Shown here piece after piece: positions 8,290-17,784 of a stretch of 64,000 bases of DNA. The DNA comes from Verrucomicrobiales bacterium (GTDB taxonomy: Bacteria > Verrucomicrobiota > Verrucomicrobiia > Limisphaerales > J093). Numbering within the stretch: position 1 is the stretch's first letter; each line of letters begins with the position of its first letter. The position numbers and the translations under genes were made by a program. The stretch spans positions 62,001 to 126,000 of the forward strand of contig JABTUJ010000011.1 of assembly GCA_015075445.1 (NCBI GenBank). The letters run 5' to 3'. The notes beneath the pieces are model-generated. The model saw only the letters and a program-made list of their open reading frames with translations. It had not been told where the DNA came from and ran no database searches.

Positions 8290-9505
8290 GGGAAGTTCCG
8301 CTGGTCGCAGGGCCAGGTCCGGTGAGGGGGAGTCGCGACGCCGCAGGCGGGACATTGGCGCCACACGGGGCCCGGAAAGCGGCCGGTTCCACCGGGACCT
8401 GCCGGGCCGCCAGGCAACGGGTGGGGTGAGGCAAGGGCAGCGAACACACGACGCGCAAGCCGTGTCCCCGGCGGGCGCGCCAGCGCAGGGTCGCGCCGAT
8501 GGCGCCGGCGCGGTAACGCATGGTCTCCATGCCCATGCCGCCGCGGGAAGCTGCCCCCGGTCGGCAGCCACAGCCGTTGTCCTGGACGGTGAGTTGCAGC
8601 CGGCCACCGGCGGCCTGGAGTTGGATGGTCACCTGGCTGGCGTGGCCGTGCTTGATGGCGTTATGGACCGCTTCCTGCGCGATCCGGTAGAGGTGGGTGG
8701 CGAGGGTGGGGTCCGACAATCCCAGGTCGGCGTCGCCGAAAAGCCAACACGTCAGCGGGTAGATCCGTTCCACGGAGCGGGCCAGGCACCGGAGGGCCTC
8801 GATCAACCCCTGGGGGTCGGGCTTGACGGGCAGCAGGCCGCGGGCGACGGCACGGGCCTGCTCGGTCGCCTCGGAGATCAGTTCCACGATGCGCCCGGCC
8901 TCCTGGGCTTCGGGACGGGCCTGGCTTTCGAGTTTGCGCAGCAGCACGTGGGCGAGGTAGGCGATGCCGGAGAGTTGCTGGCTCAGGCCGTCGTGGAGAT
9001 CCCGGCCGATCCGGCGTTGGACACGCTCGGCGGTTTCGAGGACCAGCCCTTGCAGACGTTTGATCTCGGTGATGTCGCGCGAGATCACCACCATTCCGTG
9101 GATCTGGCCCGCGGGGCCACGCACGGGTGACACGGTTTGCTGGACCTGGAGGGGTCGGCCGTCCTTGCGGATGCGGACGGTCTCGAAGTGCAGGACGCTC
9201 CGTCCCCGTCGGATACGATCCACGATCTGGCTGAGCTCGGTCTCGCGGCCCGGGGGGATCAGGCGGGTGATGGAGTGGCCGATGATTTCCGCGGCCCGGT
9301 AGCCGAAGAGGCGTTCGGCCCCGCTGTTCCAGCTAAACACCTTACCGTCGAGGGTCTTGCCGACGATGGCATCGTCCGAGGCCTCGACCAGCGAGGCGGC
9401 GAGGGACACCGTTTGTTCCGGGCGCGGCGGGGGCAAGGGGGCGCCATTCACTGCCTCCCCCGTCGGGCTGAGCTCTGGATGGCTGATGAGAGGTATCATT
9501 TCCAT
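8279..9505 (-). CDS. PAS-domain sensor histidine kinase (HisKA_3 type)
   Basis: A 408-aa kinase with no transmembrane segment, so probably a cytoplasmic sensor. One PAS domain (about residues 34-150; SLVEASDDAIVGKTLDGKV, ending ISRDITEIKRL) precedes the NarX/DegS-type dimerisation domain with the phosphorylated His171 in GRDLHDGLSQQL. The ATPase domain follows: EAVHNAIKHGHASQV (N box), DNGCG (D box), GMGMETMRYRAGAIG. The start at 9505 gives MEMIPLIS; the open frame upstream is Arg/Pro-rich and has no family look. It would phosphorylate the overlapping response regulator. The PAS ligand is unknown. The tail after residue about 370 (PRLPLTGPGP...) is low-complexity. Confidence 0.92.
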   Translation of the reverse strand: MEMIPLISHPELSPTGEAVNGAPLPPPRPEQTVSLAASLVEASDDAIVGKTLDGKVFSWNSGAERLFGYRAAEIIGHSITRLIPPGRETELSQIVDRIRRGRSVLHFETVRIRKDGRPLQVQQTVSPVRGPAGQIHGMVVISRDITEIKRLQGLVLETAERVQRRIGRDLHDGLSQQLSGIAYLAHVLLRKLESQARPEAQEAGRIVELISEATEQARAVARGLLPVKPDPQGLIEALRCLARSVERIYPLTCWLFGDADLGLSDPTLATHLYRIAQEAVHNAIKHGHASQVTIQLQAAGGRLQLTVQDNGCGCRPGAASRGGMGMETMRYRAGAIGATLRWRARRGHGLRVVCSLPLPHPTRCLAARQVPVEPAAFRAPCGANVPPAASRLPLTGPGPATSGTSHGA

Positions 9506-9748
9506 GAATACACCGCTACGGACAGCCGCCGGTGAGGGCGCGTTCAATTCCAGGTGCCACCGGGCGCGGGACCGGCACGGGGGGGAGGGGGTGCCGCGGC
9601 AGGCGCCGCGGCGCAGCGGTCCCGTCGGACCCGGCGGCTGAAAGCGAGCGAACCGACGGGATGCTGAGGCATCCCATCGGTCGGGGTACAGAGGCGCGTC
9701 TTGGGTTTGGGGCGGTTGCATGGTGGGGGGAGGCTGGCCCGGTGTTGC

Positions 9749-10357
9749 CTACCGGTCGCGCTCGGCCGGGTCCTCTTGGGGTTCGGAGGGCGAGTCAGGG
9801 GCCGGATCGGTGGTGGGGTGCTGCTCCCGTGGGGTGGTTTGCCAGAAGGGCTCAGCGCCCCACGCCGGGTTGATCAGGCTCGGCCAGTTGTGCGGGTCGA
9901 ACCCGCGTGCTTGTTCGAGTCTGGCCCGGTCGGCCTGGAGGGTGAGGTAAGTGCCGTCCAGGCTGATCTGGAAGGCCCGCAGGGGGACGGCGTGGAGCTT
10001 GTCACTGGCGAACAAGCCACCGCCGCTGTTGAGCACGCCGTAGGAGACGCGCTCGGTCTTGAGGTCGAAGACGATGTCGTGGATTTTGCCCAGCGCTTTG
10101 CCGTCGGAGCCACGGACCTCCATGCCGATGAGGCCACTGGCCTTGTTGGCCTTGGCGGGTTTCCACTCGCTGGGCGGGAGGGGGGTGGTTTCACGGACCT
10201 GCCCTTCAGTGGGCGGCTGGTCCGTGTCCGTGGGGGGTTGGGTCGGCGGGACCAGCGGTTGCTGGGCCGCGAGAAATCCCCCGAGCGCTACCATCAGCGC
10301 AAGGCTGAGGGCGGTCGGGAGCCGTCGTTTTGCCGTGAATCTGCTTATGGCTTTCAT
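9749..10357 (-). CDS. Exported PRC-barrel domain protein
   Basis: A 202-aa protein with a basic N-terminus and hydrophobic segment (LPTALSLALMVALGGFLAA) acting as signal peptide. A Pro/Thr/Gln-rich linker (about 35-65) leads to a PRC-barrel: ASGLIGMEVRGSDGKALGKI, DIVFDLKTERVSYGVL, and a second beta half with VPLRAFQI. The acidic Pro-rich tail looks disordered. PRC-barrels are small beta-barrel adaptor folds; envelope versions are often linked to stress or surface functions, but the role here is unknown. It is divergent from the transglutaminase-like gene, sharing a roughly 200-bp promoter region. Confidence 0.82.
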   Translation of the reverse strand: MKAISRFTAKRRLPTALSLALMVALGGFLAAQQPLVPPTQPPTDTDQPPTEGQVRETTPLPPSEWKPAKANKASGLIGMEVRGSDGKALGKIHDIVFDLKTERVSYGVLNSGGGLFASDKLHAVPLRAFQISLDGTYLTLQADRARLEQARGFDPHNWPSLINPAWGAEPFWQTTPREQHPTTDPAPDSPSEPQEDPAERDR

Positions 10358-10555
10358 CGTCGAACTTTCACTTTGTTGACTTGCACTGTCGGTTACGTGT
10401 TGCCCGGTCGGGGCGGATCTGGCTCCGCCTCGCGGGAAACCACCCGGCCTCCCGGGGCAACGCGCAACCGATGGCTCAGCCCCGGACGCGGCGCAACCAA
10501 GAGGGGGCCTGATTGTGGGGTCGGGGATTTCCCCACCCGGACTCGGCGCATTCCC

Positions 10556-11155
10556 GTGGCGATCCTCTGTGGGGCGTTGTCAGTCGGCGGCCTGGCCGGT
10601 GACGAATGGACCCGGCTGAGGGAGGATCGGAACCTGACGCCGGCCGGTCTGCTGCGGCACTTCGCCGGGTTCGCCTTCGAGTTGGGCGAGACGTTGCAGG
10701 ACGCGGAGACCTTCCTGCGCCGGCGGCGAGGGGACTGCGACGATTTTGCCAGCCTGGCCAGTCAGGTGCTTGCGGAGCGCGGTTGGCACACCAAGCTGGT
10801 GGTCGTGATGATGGAGGGCCAGACGCACGTGGTCTGCTACGTGCGGGAGGCGGAGGGGTTTCTGGACTACAACCGGCGTGCGGTTCCCGACCCCGTCGTG
10901 GCCTCGGACGGTTCGCTCGAAGACATCGCTGCCAAGGTCGCGACGGCGTTTCGCAGCGAGTGGTGGATGGCCTCCGAATTCGTGTATCGGGGCCAGACGA
11001 CAGTGTTCGTTGACAACGCGTTCCCGCCGGCGACGGTGGCCAAGGCTCCGGTCCCGAGCCGGGCGGAAATCGAAGTCGTGAGTTCGCCAGCCTCGGTCGC
11101 AACGCCCGCGACGTCCGAGGTCGAGGTGACCGTGCCTGCGGCGGCAAACCCCTGA
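10556..11155 (+). CDS. Exported transglutaminase-like cysteine protein
   Basis: The core carries the papain-like transglutaminase triad: Cys in RRRGDCDDFASLASQ, His in GQTHVVCYV and Asp in FLDYNRR. This is the pattern of bacterial transglutaminase-like peptidases acting on protein or peptidoglycan substrates. A GTG start at 10556 gives a plausible signal peptide (VAILCGALSVGGLAG) and about 199 aa. The frame stays open far upstream without family resemblance, and no strong ribosome site was seen, so the start is tentative. The C-terminus is a Val/Ala/Ser/Thr-rich low-complexity tail. The substrate is unknown. Confidence 0.7.
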   Translation: MAILCGALSVGGLAGDEWTRLREDRNLTPAGLLRHFAGFAFELGETLQDAETFLRRRRGDCDDFASLASQVLAERGWHTKLVVVMMEGQTHVVCYVREAEGFLDYNRRAVPDPVVASDGSLEDIAAKVATAFRSEWWMASEFVYRGQTTVFVDNAFPPATVAKAPVPSRAEIEVVSSPASVATPATSEVEVTVPAAANP

Positions 11156-11230
11156 GACGGCGGGCGACTGCTGTGGCCAGTGTGTTGTGGCCGGGCCCTC
11201 CACTGGAGGGTGACGAGCCGAAGTGTCGAT

Positions 11231-14200
11231 TCAGGGCACCACCACCGTGCGATAGAAGCCCTGGGGTTCCCCGGCGGCTGACGGATCGAGGATACGCAGC
11301 CCACCGATGGGAATCCGGTGCGTGTCCCGCCCTTCCCAGTGCTTCAGGTCTCGACTCCTTTCGAGGCGCACGCGGATGCCTGGCTGCCCCCAGAGCATGA
11401 GTTCCAGGCCTTGGGTGCCTAAGGAGCGGATCGCATCGAACTCGGGCAGGCGGGGATCGAACTCATGCGCGCCCATGTCAACCCGGGCCACTCCATCTCC
11501 GTCGCCGTCCTGGGGACGGGGCACCCCGAAGATGTCGGAGCTCAGGATCCCGGCGAGGTCCTTACCCGCGTCGATGCAGGGGGAAGCAGGGCGTAGCCGC
11601 AGGTCACCGGCGGAGAGGTTCACGAAACGCGGATCGGCGTCCACGTTGCCGGGACCTTCGGGCAGGGGGCTGGCGCAGGAGTACTCGAACCCGCACTCCG
11701 CCCAATTGCCCGGGTCGCCCCAGTCGGGTGCAGTATTGCCATAGACGATGCTGTTGATGAGTGTGCAGCCACTGGCTCCGCATCCCCATTCGGCTTGGTT
11801 GGCAGTCAGGCTGCAGTGGTAGAGAGTGCAGTAAGCCGCCCCGCCGCCCTCCCATCCGGCCACGTTAGCGCTAAGAAGGCAGTTGTAGAGGATGCCACCC
11901 CGGACGCCGCCTCCGCTCCGCGCAGCGGTGTTGGCCGTGAGGATGCAGTTGGTCAGGACCCCGGTGGCTTCACAGTACGCGCCGCCTCCTTCCTCGGCGT
12001 AGCCGCCGGTCAACGTGAACCCGCTGAGGGTGCAACCCTCCCCGACATACGCACACCGCACGCCCTCGGCACCCTCGATGCGCGTCAGACGGGGGCCGGA
12101 CGTGCTTCGGACCTGGATCTGGTCGGTGAGGACCAGCCGGTTGAGCCCCTTGGCCGGGTGGGGCACGCCCTGGTAGACGCCGTTGGTCACCAGGACCAGT
12201 CGTCCGGGGGCGGTACCGGCGAGGATGGCGTCCGGGATTTGGTTGGCCGCGGTGGCCCAGGTGGCGTGGGGGAAGGCGGGAGCTGGGTTGGCCGCGTTGA
12301 CGTAGCGAACCGGGGCGTAGACCTCGATCGGGAATTCCGCCGTGATGCCGTACGGGTAACGGTCATTGAAACCGGTCAACCGGACGGTGTAGGTGCCGTT
12401 GGTCTGCCACTGATGCACCACGTAAGGTTGGTTGGTGATCCAGGTGCCGTCGCCCATCGACCACACGCTGCTGAGCAGGGGGCCGGTGTTGAGCGCGGCG
12501 AACGACACGGGCGTACCGGCGTCCAGTCCCACGGTGCGGCCTTGGCTGACCATTTGCATCATCAACGGACTCAAGCTCTGGCCCGGCCAGGGCTGGTCGG
12601 CGCCGATGGCCGGGGGATTGGCCCAGGGTTCCCCGTCGATGTCCACCCCCTGTGCCCACGCGGGATTGCCTGCCCCGAGGCATGGCGAGACGGCGCTCAG
12701 GTGAGTTGCCGAAGCCATGCGGGGATCGAGCGCAAGATTCCCGCGTCCGGGCGGCGCCGGGCTGGTGCAGGAGTACTCGAAGGCCGTGTCCGCCCAGTTC
12801 CCGCCTTGGTTGAAATGGACGAGGGAATTGAAGGCCCTGCCGCCGTGCACGCCCCCACCGGATTGGCCCGTGACCGTGCAGTTGTAGAGCAGGGAGTTGC
12901 CCGCCGCTCCGCCGCCAAAGGTCGCCGTGTTTGCTGTGAGCGTGCAGTTGTGCAGGGTCGCCCCGAAGGCCCCACCACCTCCCCTTGCGGCCTTGTTGTC
13001 CGAGAGCCTGCAGTTGTGCAGTGTTCCGCCCCAGGCGCCGCCCCCGTCCGTGGTGGCGGCATTGCCGGCGAGGAGGCAGTTGGTGACGACGCCGGAGGGG
13101 GCGGCGAGGACACCGCCTCCGTGCGTCGCCACGCCGCCTGTGAGGGTGAAGCCGCTCAAGGTGCTCCCCTCCCCGACGTAGGCGCAACGGGCCGTGCCAT
13201 CGCCGCTGATGATCGTTGCTTCCGGCCCCTGGACGCTGCGCACCACCACGTTGGTCAGGGCGACGCGGTTGGGACCATCCCGTTCCGTCGTGCCTGCCTG
13301 GTAGACCCCGTTGGTCACCCACACAAGCCGCCCGGGCACAGGGTTGGCGTTGAGGGCGTCCTGGATGTTCGTGGCGGCGGTGGCCCACGAGGCGTAGGGA
13401 GGAACGGGCGTCGGGTTGGCTGCGTCGACATACCGGACGGCTCCAACGATCGCGATGTCGAGGCTCGTCGTCACCCCTTCCGGGTGCGTGTCGTTGTAGC
13501 CCGTGAGCCGGACGGTGTACGTCCCGGGCGCCATCCAGGCGTGCCAGGCAACGGGCTGGTTGGTGAGGAGAACGCCGTCTCCGAAGTCCCAGGTGCTGGA
13601 AAGGATTCGACCGGTGTTGTGGGCAGCGAACCGGATCGGGAACCCTGGGGCGACTTGGAGGAAGTCGGCAGTAATCTCCAGCGCCAGTGGGCCGGTGGCT
13701 TGGCCGGGCCAGACCTGGTCGGCACCGATGGCCGGAGGGTCGGCCCAGAGTTCACCGTCGATGTCGAGTCGGGTGGCCCACTCGGGGTTGCCGGCGGCAA
13801 AGCACGGGGAGCGATCCGAAAGGTGGGTGGTGGAAGCGAGTTGAGGGTCCAGATCCACATTACCAGGTCCGGGCGGCAGCGGCAGGGTGCAGGAGTAGGC
13901 GAAAGTGCTCTCGACCCAATCCCCGCCGGCGTTGAAGTATACGAGGCAGTTGTAGGCGGTGGCGGAGTGCAGACCGCCGCCTGCGTTGGCCGTCACGGTG
14001 CAGTTGTATAGGGTTCCACCGAACGCCCCACCCCCGCCCAACGAGGCTTGATTGTCCGTGAGGGCACAGTTGGAGAGCGTGGCGGCATAGGCACCGCCGC
14101 CGCGCTGCTTGGCCCGGTTGCCGCGCAGGGTGCAATTGTAGAGCACGGTGTTGGTATCGCCCGCGACGCCGCCACCCTCGGCGGCTGTGTTACCGACCAG

Positions 14201-14875
14201 CGTGCATTGGTAGAGCGTGGATTGGGCGGCCCCGCCGCCGGTCTGTTGGGCGGCATTGCCGCGCAGCGTGCAGTCGTAGAGGGTGGCCTCGTAGGCCCCG
14301 CCGCCGTGCTCCTCCGCGACATTGTCGGTGAGTGTGCAGTCGTAGAGTGTTCCCCCCCGAACCCCGCCGCCCAACCGGCTGCGGTTTCCCGTGATCACAC
14401 AGTTGGTGAGCACTCCGAAACGCGGGTCATGACACCACGCACCGCCGCCGCTACCCTGAGAATAGGCTTCGTCGCTCCGACCGTTCCGGAGTGTGAAGCC
14501 ACTGACGACACCGTCGGGGCCGATGATGACGCAGGGTCCCCGGTCCTGACCGTCGATCACGGTGGCCGTGGGGCCATTGACGCTGCGCAGCACGAGGTTC
14601 GACACCCCTCTCAGCTCGGGCTCGTAGACTCCGTCGGCCACGAGCACCAAACGACCCGGCGTGCGATCGGCGAGGATGGCGTCCCGGATGTTCGTCGCGG
14701 CGGTCGCCCAACTTGTGTAAGGGTGGACGGGGGTGCGGTTGGCGGCGTTGACGTAGAAGGTGGGGGGTGCTTGGGCCTGCGCGTGGGATTCCAGGTTGAC
14801 GACCAGGGCTAGCAGGGCGAGCACACCGGCCAGGCCCCTTCTTCCGGTGGATGCCGATGTGCGTAATGTGCTCAT
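11231..14875 (-). CDS. Giant secreted right-handed beta-helix protein with PKD domains
   Basis: About 1214 aa from the ATG at 14875, which opens a signal peptide (GLAGVLALLALVVNLESHAQ). Three homologous modules follow. Each starts with a YVNAAN...P..P...WATAA...I.DA and GRLVLV..GVY signature, then glycine- and asparagine-rich beta-helix rungs such as GGGVRGGTLYDCTLTDN. PKD-like beta-sandwiches (STWDFGDGVLL; SSVWSMGDGTWI) separate the modules. The last 60 residues (RVRLERSRDLKHWEG ... GFYRTVVVP) match the C-terminal module also seen at the end of the WD40 gene. Such proteins act outside the cell in polysaccharide binding, lysis or adhesion. ATG codons at 14917 and 15058 are alternative starts with poorer signal peptides. 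Confidence 0.82.
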   Translation of the reverse strand: MSTLRTSASTGRRGLAGVLALLALVVNLESHAQAQAPPTFYVNAANRTPVHPYTSWATAATNIRDAILADRTPGRLVLVADGVYEPELRGVSNLVLRSVNGPTATVIDGQDRGPCVIIGPDGVVSGFTLRNGRSDEAYSQGSGGGAWCHDPRFGVLTNCVITGNRSRLGGGVRGGTLYDCTLTDNVAEEHGGGAYEATLYDCTLRGNAAQQTGGGAAQSTLYQCTLVGNTAAEGGGVAGDTNTVLYNCTLRGNRAKQRGGGAYAATLSNCALTDNQASLGGGGAFGGTLYNCTVTANAGGGLHSATAYNCLVYFNAGGDWVESTFAYSCTLPLPPGPGNVDLDPQLASTTHLSDRSPCFAAGNPEWATRLDIDGELWADPPAIGADQVWPGQATGPLALEITADFLQVAPGFPIRFAAHNTGRILSSTWDFGDGVLLTNQPVAWHAWMAPGTYTVRLTGYNDTHPEGVTTSLDIAIVGAVRYVDAANPTPVPPYASWATAATNIQDALNANPVPGRLVWVTNGVYQAGTTERDGPNRVALTNVVVRSVQGPEATIISGDGTARCAYVGEGSTLSGFTLTGGVATHGGGVLAAPSGVVTNCLLAGNAATTDGGGAWGGTLHNCRLSDNKAARGGGGAFGATLHNCTLTANTATFGGGAAGNSLLYNCTVTGQSGGGVHGGRAFNSLVHFNQGGNWADTAFEYSCTSPAPPGRGNLALDPRMASATHLSAVSPCLGAGNPAWAQGVDIDGEPWANPPAIGADQPWPGQSLSPLMMQMVSQGRTVGLDAGTPVSFAALNTGPLLSSVWSMGDGTWITNQPYVVHQWQTNGTYTVRLTGFNDRYPYGITAEFPIEVYAPVRYVNAANPAPAFPHATWATAANQIPDAILAGTAPGRLVLVTNGVYQGVPHPAKGLNRLVLTDQIQVRSTSGPRLTRIEGAEGVRCAYVGEGCTLSGFTLTGGYAEEGGGAYCEATGVLTNCILTANTAARSGGGVRGGILYNCLLSANVAGWEGGGAAYCTLYHCSLTANQAEWGCGASGCTLINSIVYGNTAPDWGDPGNWAECGFEYSCASPLPEGPGNVDADPRFVNLSAGDLRLRPASPCIDAGKDLAGILSSDIFGVPRPQDGDGDGVARVDMGAHEFDPRLPEFDAIRSLGTQGLELMLWGQPGIRVRLERSRDLKHWEGRDTHRIPIGGLRILDPSAAGEPQGFYRTVVVP

Positions 14876-15392
14876 CGGCAGAATCTTGGATTCGAGTTCT
14901 TGGCAGTATGTCTTCATAGCATTTGGTGGCGACTGCGCTTGGCCAGTACGCGTCGCTCGGTGAACCGCCACCGGCCATCCGCGAGCGGCAGGCTCGGGGT
15001 GCAGCCGCGGCCGGGAACGTGCGTCTGCACACCGACCCACCATTAACAACTGCATCAACGGCGAAATCTTTCACCGGTCTGCAGGTTTTTCGTCCGCCTT
15101 TGTACAGTTTGCACTCTGGCTACTGACCGCCAGAAGTGGACCGCGTCCCCAGCACGGCCAACAGGGGGGCTCGGATAGTTCGAAGACGGCATGAAACCGG
15201 GACAGGCCGTAGGCGCCGACGTGAGGAGGCGGAGGATATCGCCCCTGGCCCACAACGCCTCCTCACGTCGGCGCCTACGCTCCGAAAGCCTCCTCACGTC
15301 GGCGCCTACAGCGGGCATGGGATGTCCAGGTGAGGAGATATGGTACTTCCGGTCCATTTGCGGCGGCGGGGGTGGACCGTAAGGTCGCGGCC
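14876..15392. other. 517-bp divergent intergenic region with stem-loop repeats
   Basis: No gene was recognised. The region must hold the promoters for the beta-helix gene (reverse) and the WD40 gene (forward). Its centre is occupied by the dispersed palindromic element and an extra third arm (15209-15309). Confidence 0.6.
15209..15309. repeat. Dispersed stem-loop element plus one extra arm
   Basis: The left arm at 15209-15230 contains GCCGACGTGAGGAGGC; its exact reverse complement is at 15257-15278 and again at 15288-15309. The first pair could form a 22-bp stem with a 26-nt loop. The same arms occur at 20663-20733, 55063-55124, 61740 and, in variant form, at 7173 and 31739. Confidence 0.9.
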
Positions 15393-16943
15393 ATGCGCTA
15401 TTCGATGGCTACGCGGTTCAGGCTGCGAACGCTCCTCTTGCCCGCGCTTCTGTCCGCCTTGGGGGGCTGGGCCGAGGGGGGCACCAGACCGGTGCGGACC
15501 TTCGGCCTGGGGGACGTGCAACAGCTCGCGATTTCTTCCGATGGCCGGCATATGGCGACTGCTGGACCGGCGGGGGCCTTTCTCTGGGACCGCCAGGCGG
15601 GGACCGTGCGGCACCGATTCGAGGAGCACGGGTGGCGGGTTTCTGCCATCGCCTTCTCACCCGACGGCGAGGTGCTGGTGAGCGCGAGCGACGACCGCTT
15701 GATCCGTGCGTGGGACGTGGAGTCGGGAACCGCCCGCGGCACCTTTGCGGGGCACCGGGGTGAGATCCTGGGCCTGGCGTTTGCGCCCGATGGACGTTCT
15801 TTCGCTTCCGCGAGTGCTGACAACACCGCCCGGATTTGGGCGGTGGAGAGCGGCGAACTCCTGCAGACTGTTGAAGTGCGCGGCGCTTTCATGCACGCCG
15901 CCGTGTTCACCCCGGAAGGGGACCGGTTGGTCACCGCCGCCACGGCGCCCACCGACCGGATCCGGCTGTGGGACCTCGGCAGCGGGACAACGATCCGCAC
16001 GTTTGACACCCCGGCCTGGCATGTGCCGGCCCTGGGCTTTGTCAGGGGGGGCTACCTGGTCAGCGCCGGCGACGACCTGCAGGTGCGGGTCTGGGACCTC
16101 GAGACCGGCGAGTTCATCCGCGCGCTTTCCGGGGCGACACTCGGCATGGTGGATCTCATCGCGTCGCCGGACCTGCCGACGGTGACAGTGGGCTGCAGTG
16201 ACGGACGTGTGATCCAGTGGGATGCGGAGACCGGCGAAGTTCGGCACGAGTTGAGCGGTCCTTTCCTGGCTGCGCTGGGCGAGATTCCTGGCGGGGGTCG
16301 GATCATGACCGCCGGCACAGACAACCTGTTGCGCGAATGGGATCTCGAGACCGGTGTCAACCCACGGACGTTGCCGGGCCACTCGACGAGCCTGACGTTG
16401 GGCGTCGGGTTCTCTCCGGACGGAAGCCAGGTGCTGTCCGGTGGCGGGGAAGCCGCGGTCCGGCTGTGGGATGGGGCTACGGGCGAGCTTGTCCGGACCT
16501 TTCAAGGCCACGGCGGCGGCACGGCCACGGTCGCTTTCACGGCGGACGGGCGCCGCGTGCTGACGACGCGCGGAGCGCCGCAACCGATGGCTCAGGTTTG
16601 GAACGCGCAGACCGGCGAACTCGAGCGGGACTTTTCCTGGCCGACAGGCTGGCCGTTGTGCGCCGCGCTCTCGAGGGATGGGGGGCAACTGGTCACCGGG
16701 GCGCAAGACGGGCGTGTTCGGCTCTGGGATGTGGCCACGGGCCAGGTCCTCCAGAATCTCGCTGGCCCGGCGGCCTGGGTGACTGCGGTGGCGATCTCGC
16801 CGGACCGGACGCGGTTGGCGGCGGGTGGCAGCACGGCCCAGCCGCAGGTGAACCTCTGGGAACTTCCCGGTGGTCGGCTGCTCCACACCTTCGAGCTGGA
16901 GGCTGGGTCGGTGAAGGCCTGGCCTTTTCCGGCGATGAGGTGA
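15393..16943 (+). CDS. Secreted WD40-repeat protein (3' end frameshifted)
   Basis: From the ATG at 15393 a signal peptide (LRTLLLPALLSALGGWAEGG) precedes about ten WD40 blades, each with a GH/LAFSPDG...W(D) pattern, e.g. VSAIAFSPDGEVLVSASDDR, LWDVATGQVLQNL. It is a beta-propeller scaffold, probably periplasmic or outside the cell. The frame closes at 16943, but the propeller clearly continues one frame over (EGLAFSGDEVSCW onward): TCGGTGAAGGCC near 16908 would read TCG GTG GAA GGC if one G were restored. The real gene therefore runs to 17431, about 680 aa. The partner and role are unknown. Confidence 0.85.
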   Translation: MRYSMATRFRLRTLLLPALLSALGGWAEGGTRPVRTFGLGDVQQLAISSDGRHMATAGPAGAFLWDRQAGTVRHRFEEHGWRVSAIAFSPDGEVLVSASDDRLIRAWDVESGTARGTFAGHRGEILGLAFAPDGRSFASASADNTARIWAVESGELLQTVEVRGAFMHAAVFTPEGDRLVTAATAPTDRIRLWDLGSGTTIRTFDTPAWHVPALGFVRGGYLVSAGDDLQVRVWDLETGEFIRALSGATLGMVDLIASPDLPTVTVGCSDGRVIQWDAETGEVRHELSGPFLAALGEIPGGGRIMTAGTDNLLREWDLETGVNPRTLPGHSTSLTLGVGFSPDGSQVLSGGGEAAVRLWDGATGELVRTFQGHGGGTATVAFTADGRRVLTTRGAPQPMAQVWNAQTGELERDFSWPTGWPLCAALSRDGGQLVTGAQDGRVRLWDVATGQVLQNLAGPAAWVTAVAISPDRTRLAAGGSTAQPQVNLWELPGGRLLHTFELEAGSVKAWPFPAMR

Positions 16944-17431
16944 GCTGCTGGCGGGCTGGGAGGACGGCTATTCGCCGGTTCGACGTCGCCACCGGCGGAC
17001 TCCGGCGGTCGTTGGCGGTGCCGGCCTTCCTGAACGCCGCCGTGTACTCGCCCGGGAGTTCATCCTGGTGGGCGAAGGCTGGCCCTCTTTCACGGCGCGA
17101 CTCCTCGACGTGGAGACCGGGGAGACCTTGCGGGTATTCGCCGGCCACAAGGCGCCCGTGGATTCCGTGGCCTTCGACGCCACGGGCACCCGGCCTGACT
17201 GGCAGCGAAGTGGTTTCGGCTCTGGGACGTGACCGATCGGCTACCCGCCTCCGCGTGAACCAGACGGACGAAGGACTCGAGTTGGCCTGGAACGCGGGAA
17301 CCCTGGAGCAAGCCGCGTCGGTGACGGGTCCGTGGGAGCCAGTCCCGGAGGCCAGCAGCCCGTGGCGTGTCGGGGTCGGCGCACCGTCCGGCTTCTTTCG
17401 GGTCGTGGCGGCGTTCCCCCTCGAGCTTTGA
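16944..17431 (+). pseudogene. Frameshifted 3' end of the WD40 gene with C-terminal module
   Basis: Coding sense continues here in pieces across frames: TAIRRFDVATGGLRRSLAVP, then REFILVGEGWPSF and LLDVETGETLRVFAGH in a second frame, then LTGSEVV, RLWDVTDRLPASA, and finally LRVNQTDEGLELAWNAG to GFFRVVAAFPLEL. Together these give two more WD40 blades and the C-terminal module found at the end of the beta-helix protein. At least four indels separate them. Sequence error is the likelier cause (see findings), with true gene decay as the alternative. Confidence 0.7.
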
Positions 17432-17650
17432 GTTTCCCTTGAGCTTTGAACTTCCCTTGAGCTTTGAACTTCCCTTGAACTTTGAACTTCCCTTGAGCTT
17501 TGAGCTTCCCTTGAACTTTGAACTTCCCTTGAACTTTGAACTTCCCTTTGAGCTTCCCTTGAACTTTGAACTTCCCTTGAGCTTTGAGCTTCCCTTGAAC
17601 TTTGAACTTCCCTTGAGCTTTGAGCTTCCCTTGAGCTTTGAGCTTTGACC
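17417..17650. repeat. 18-bp tandem array, CTTTGAACTTCCCTTGAR
   Basis: About 13 imperfect copies of an 18-bp unit (CTTTGAA plus CTTCCCTTGAA, with A/G variation at two positions) begin just before the stop codon of the WD40 remnant. Because 18 is a multiple of three the array is open in several frames and yields artificial Lys/Ser- or Phe/Glu/Leu/Pro-rich ORFs. These are not genes. One unit is shortened near 17550. Confidence 0.92.
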
Positions 17651-17784
17651 TTTGAGCTTCCCACCTTGGTCTTCCCCACGGTCCCCGCACGTGAAGGTCG
17701 CCGGGTCGCCGGGCTCTCCGGGGGGCCGGCTGTCGCGGGGAACCGGCTTGCCCCGGCGACTTCGTTCGCCTAGTTTTTGCGTGC

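Noticed and set aside
11795..14011. A forward open frame of over 700 codons opposite the beta-helix gene
   Set aside because: Gly/Val/Arg-rich with no family features; the reverse frame has a signal peptide, repeats and PKD domains.
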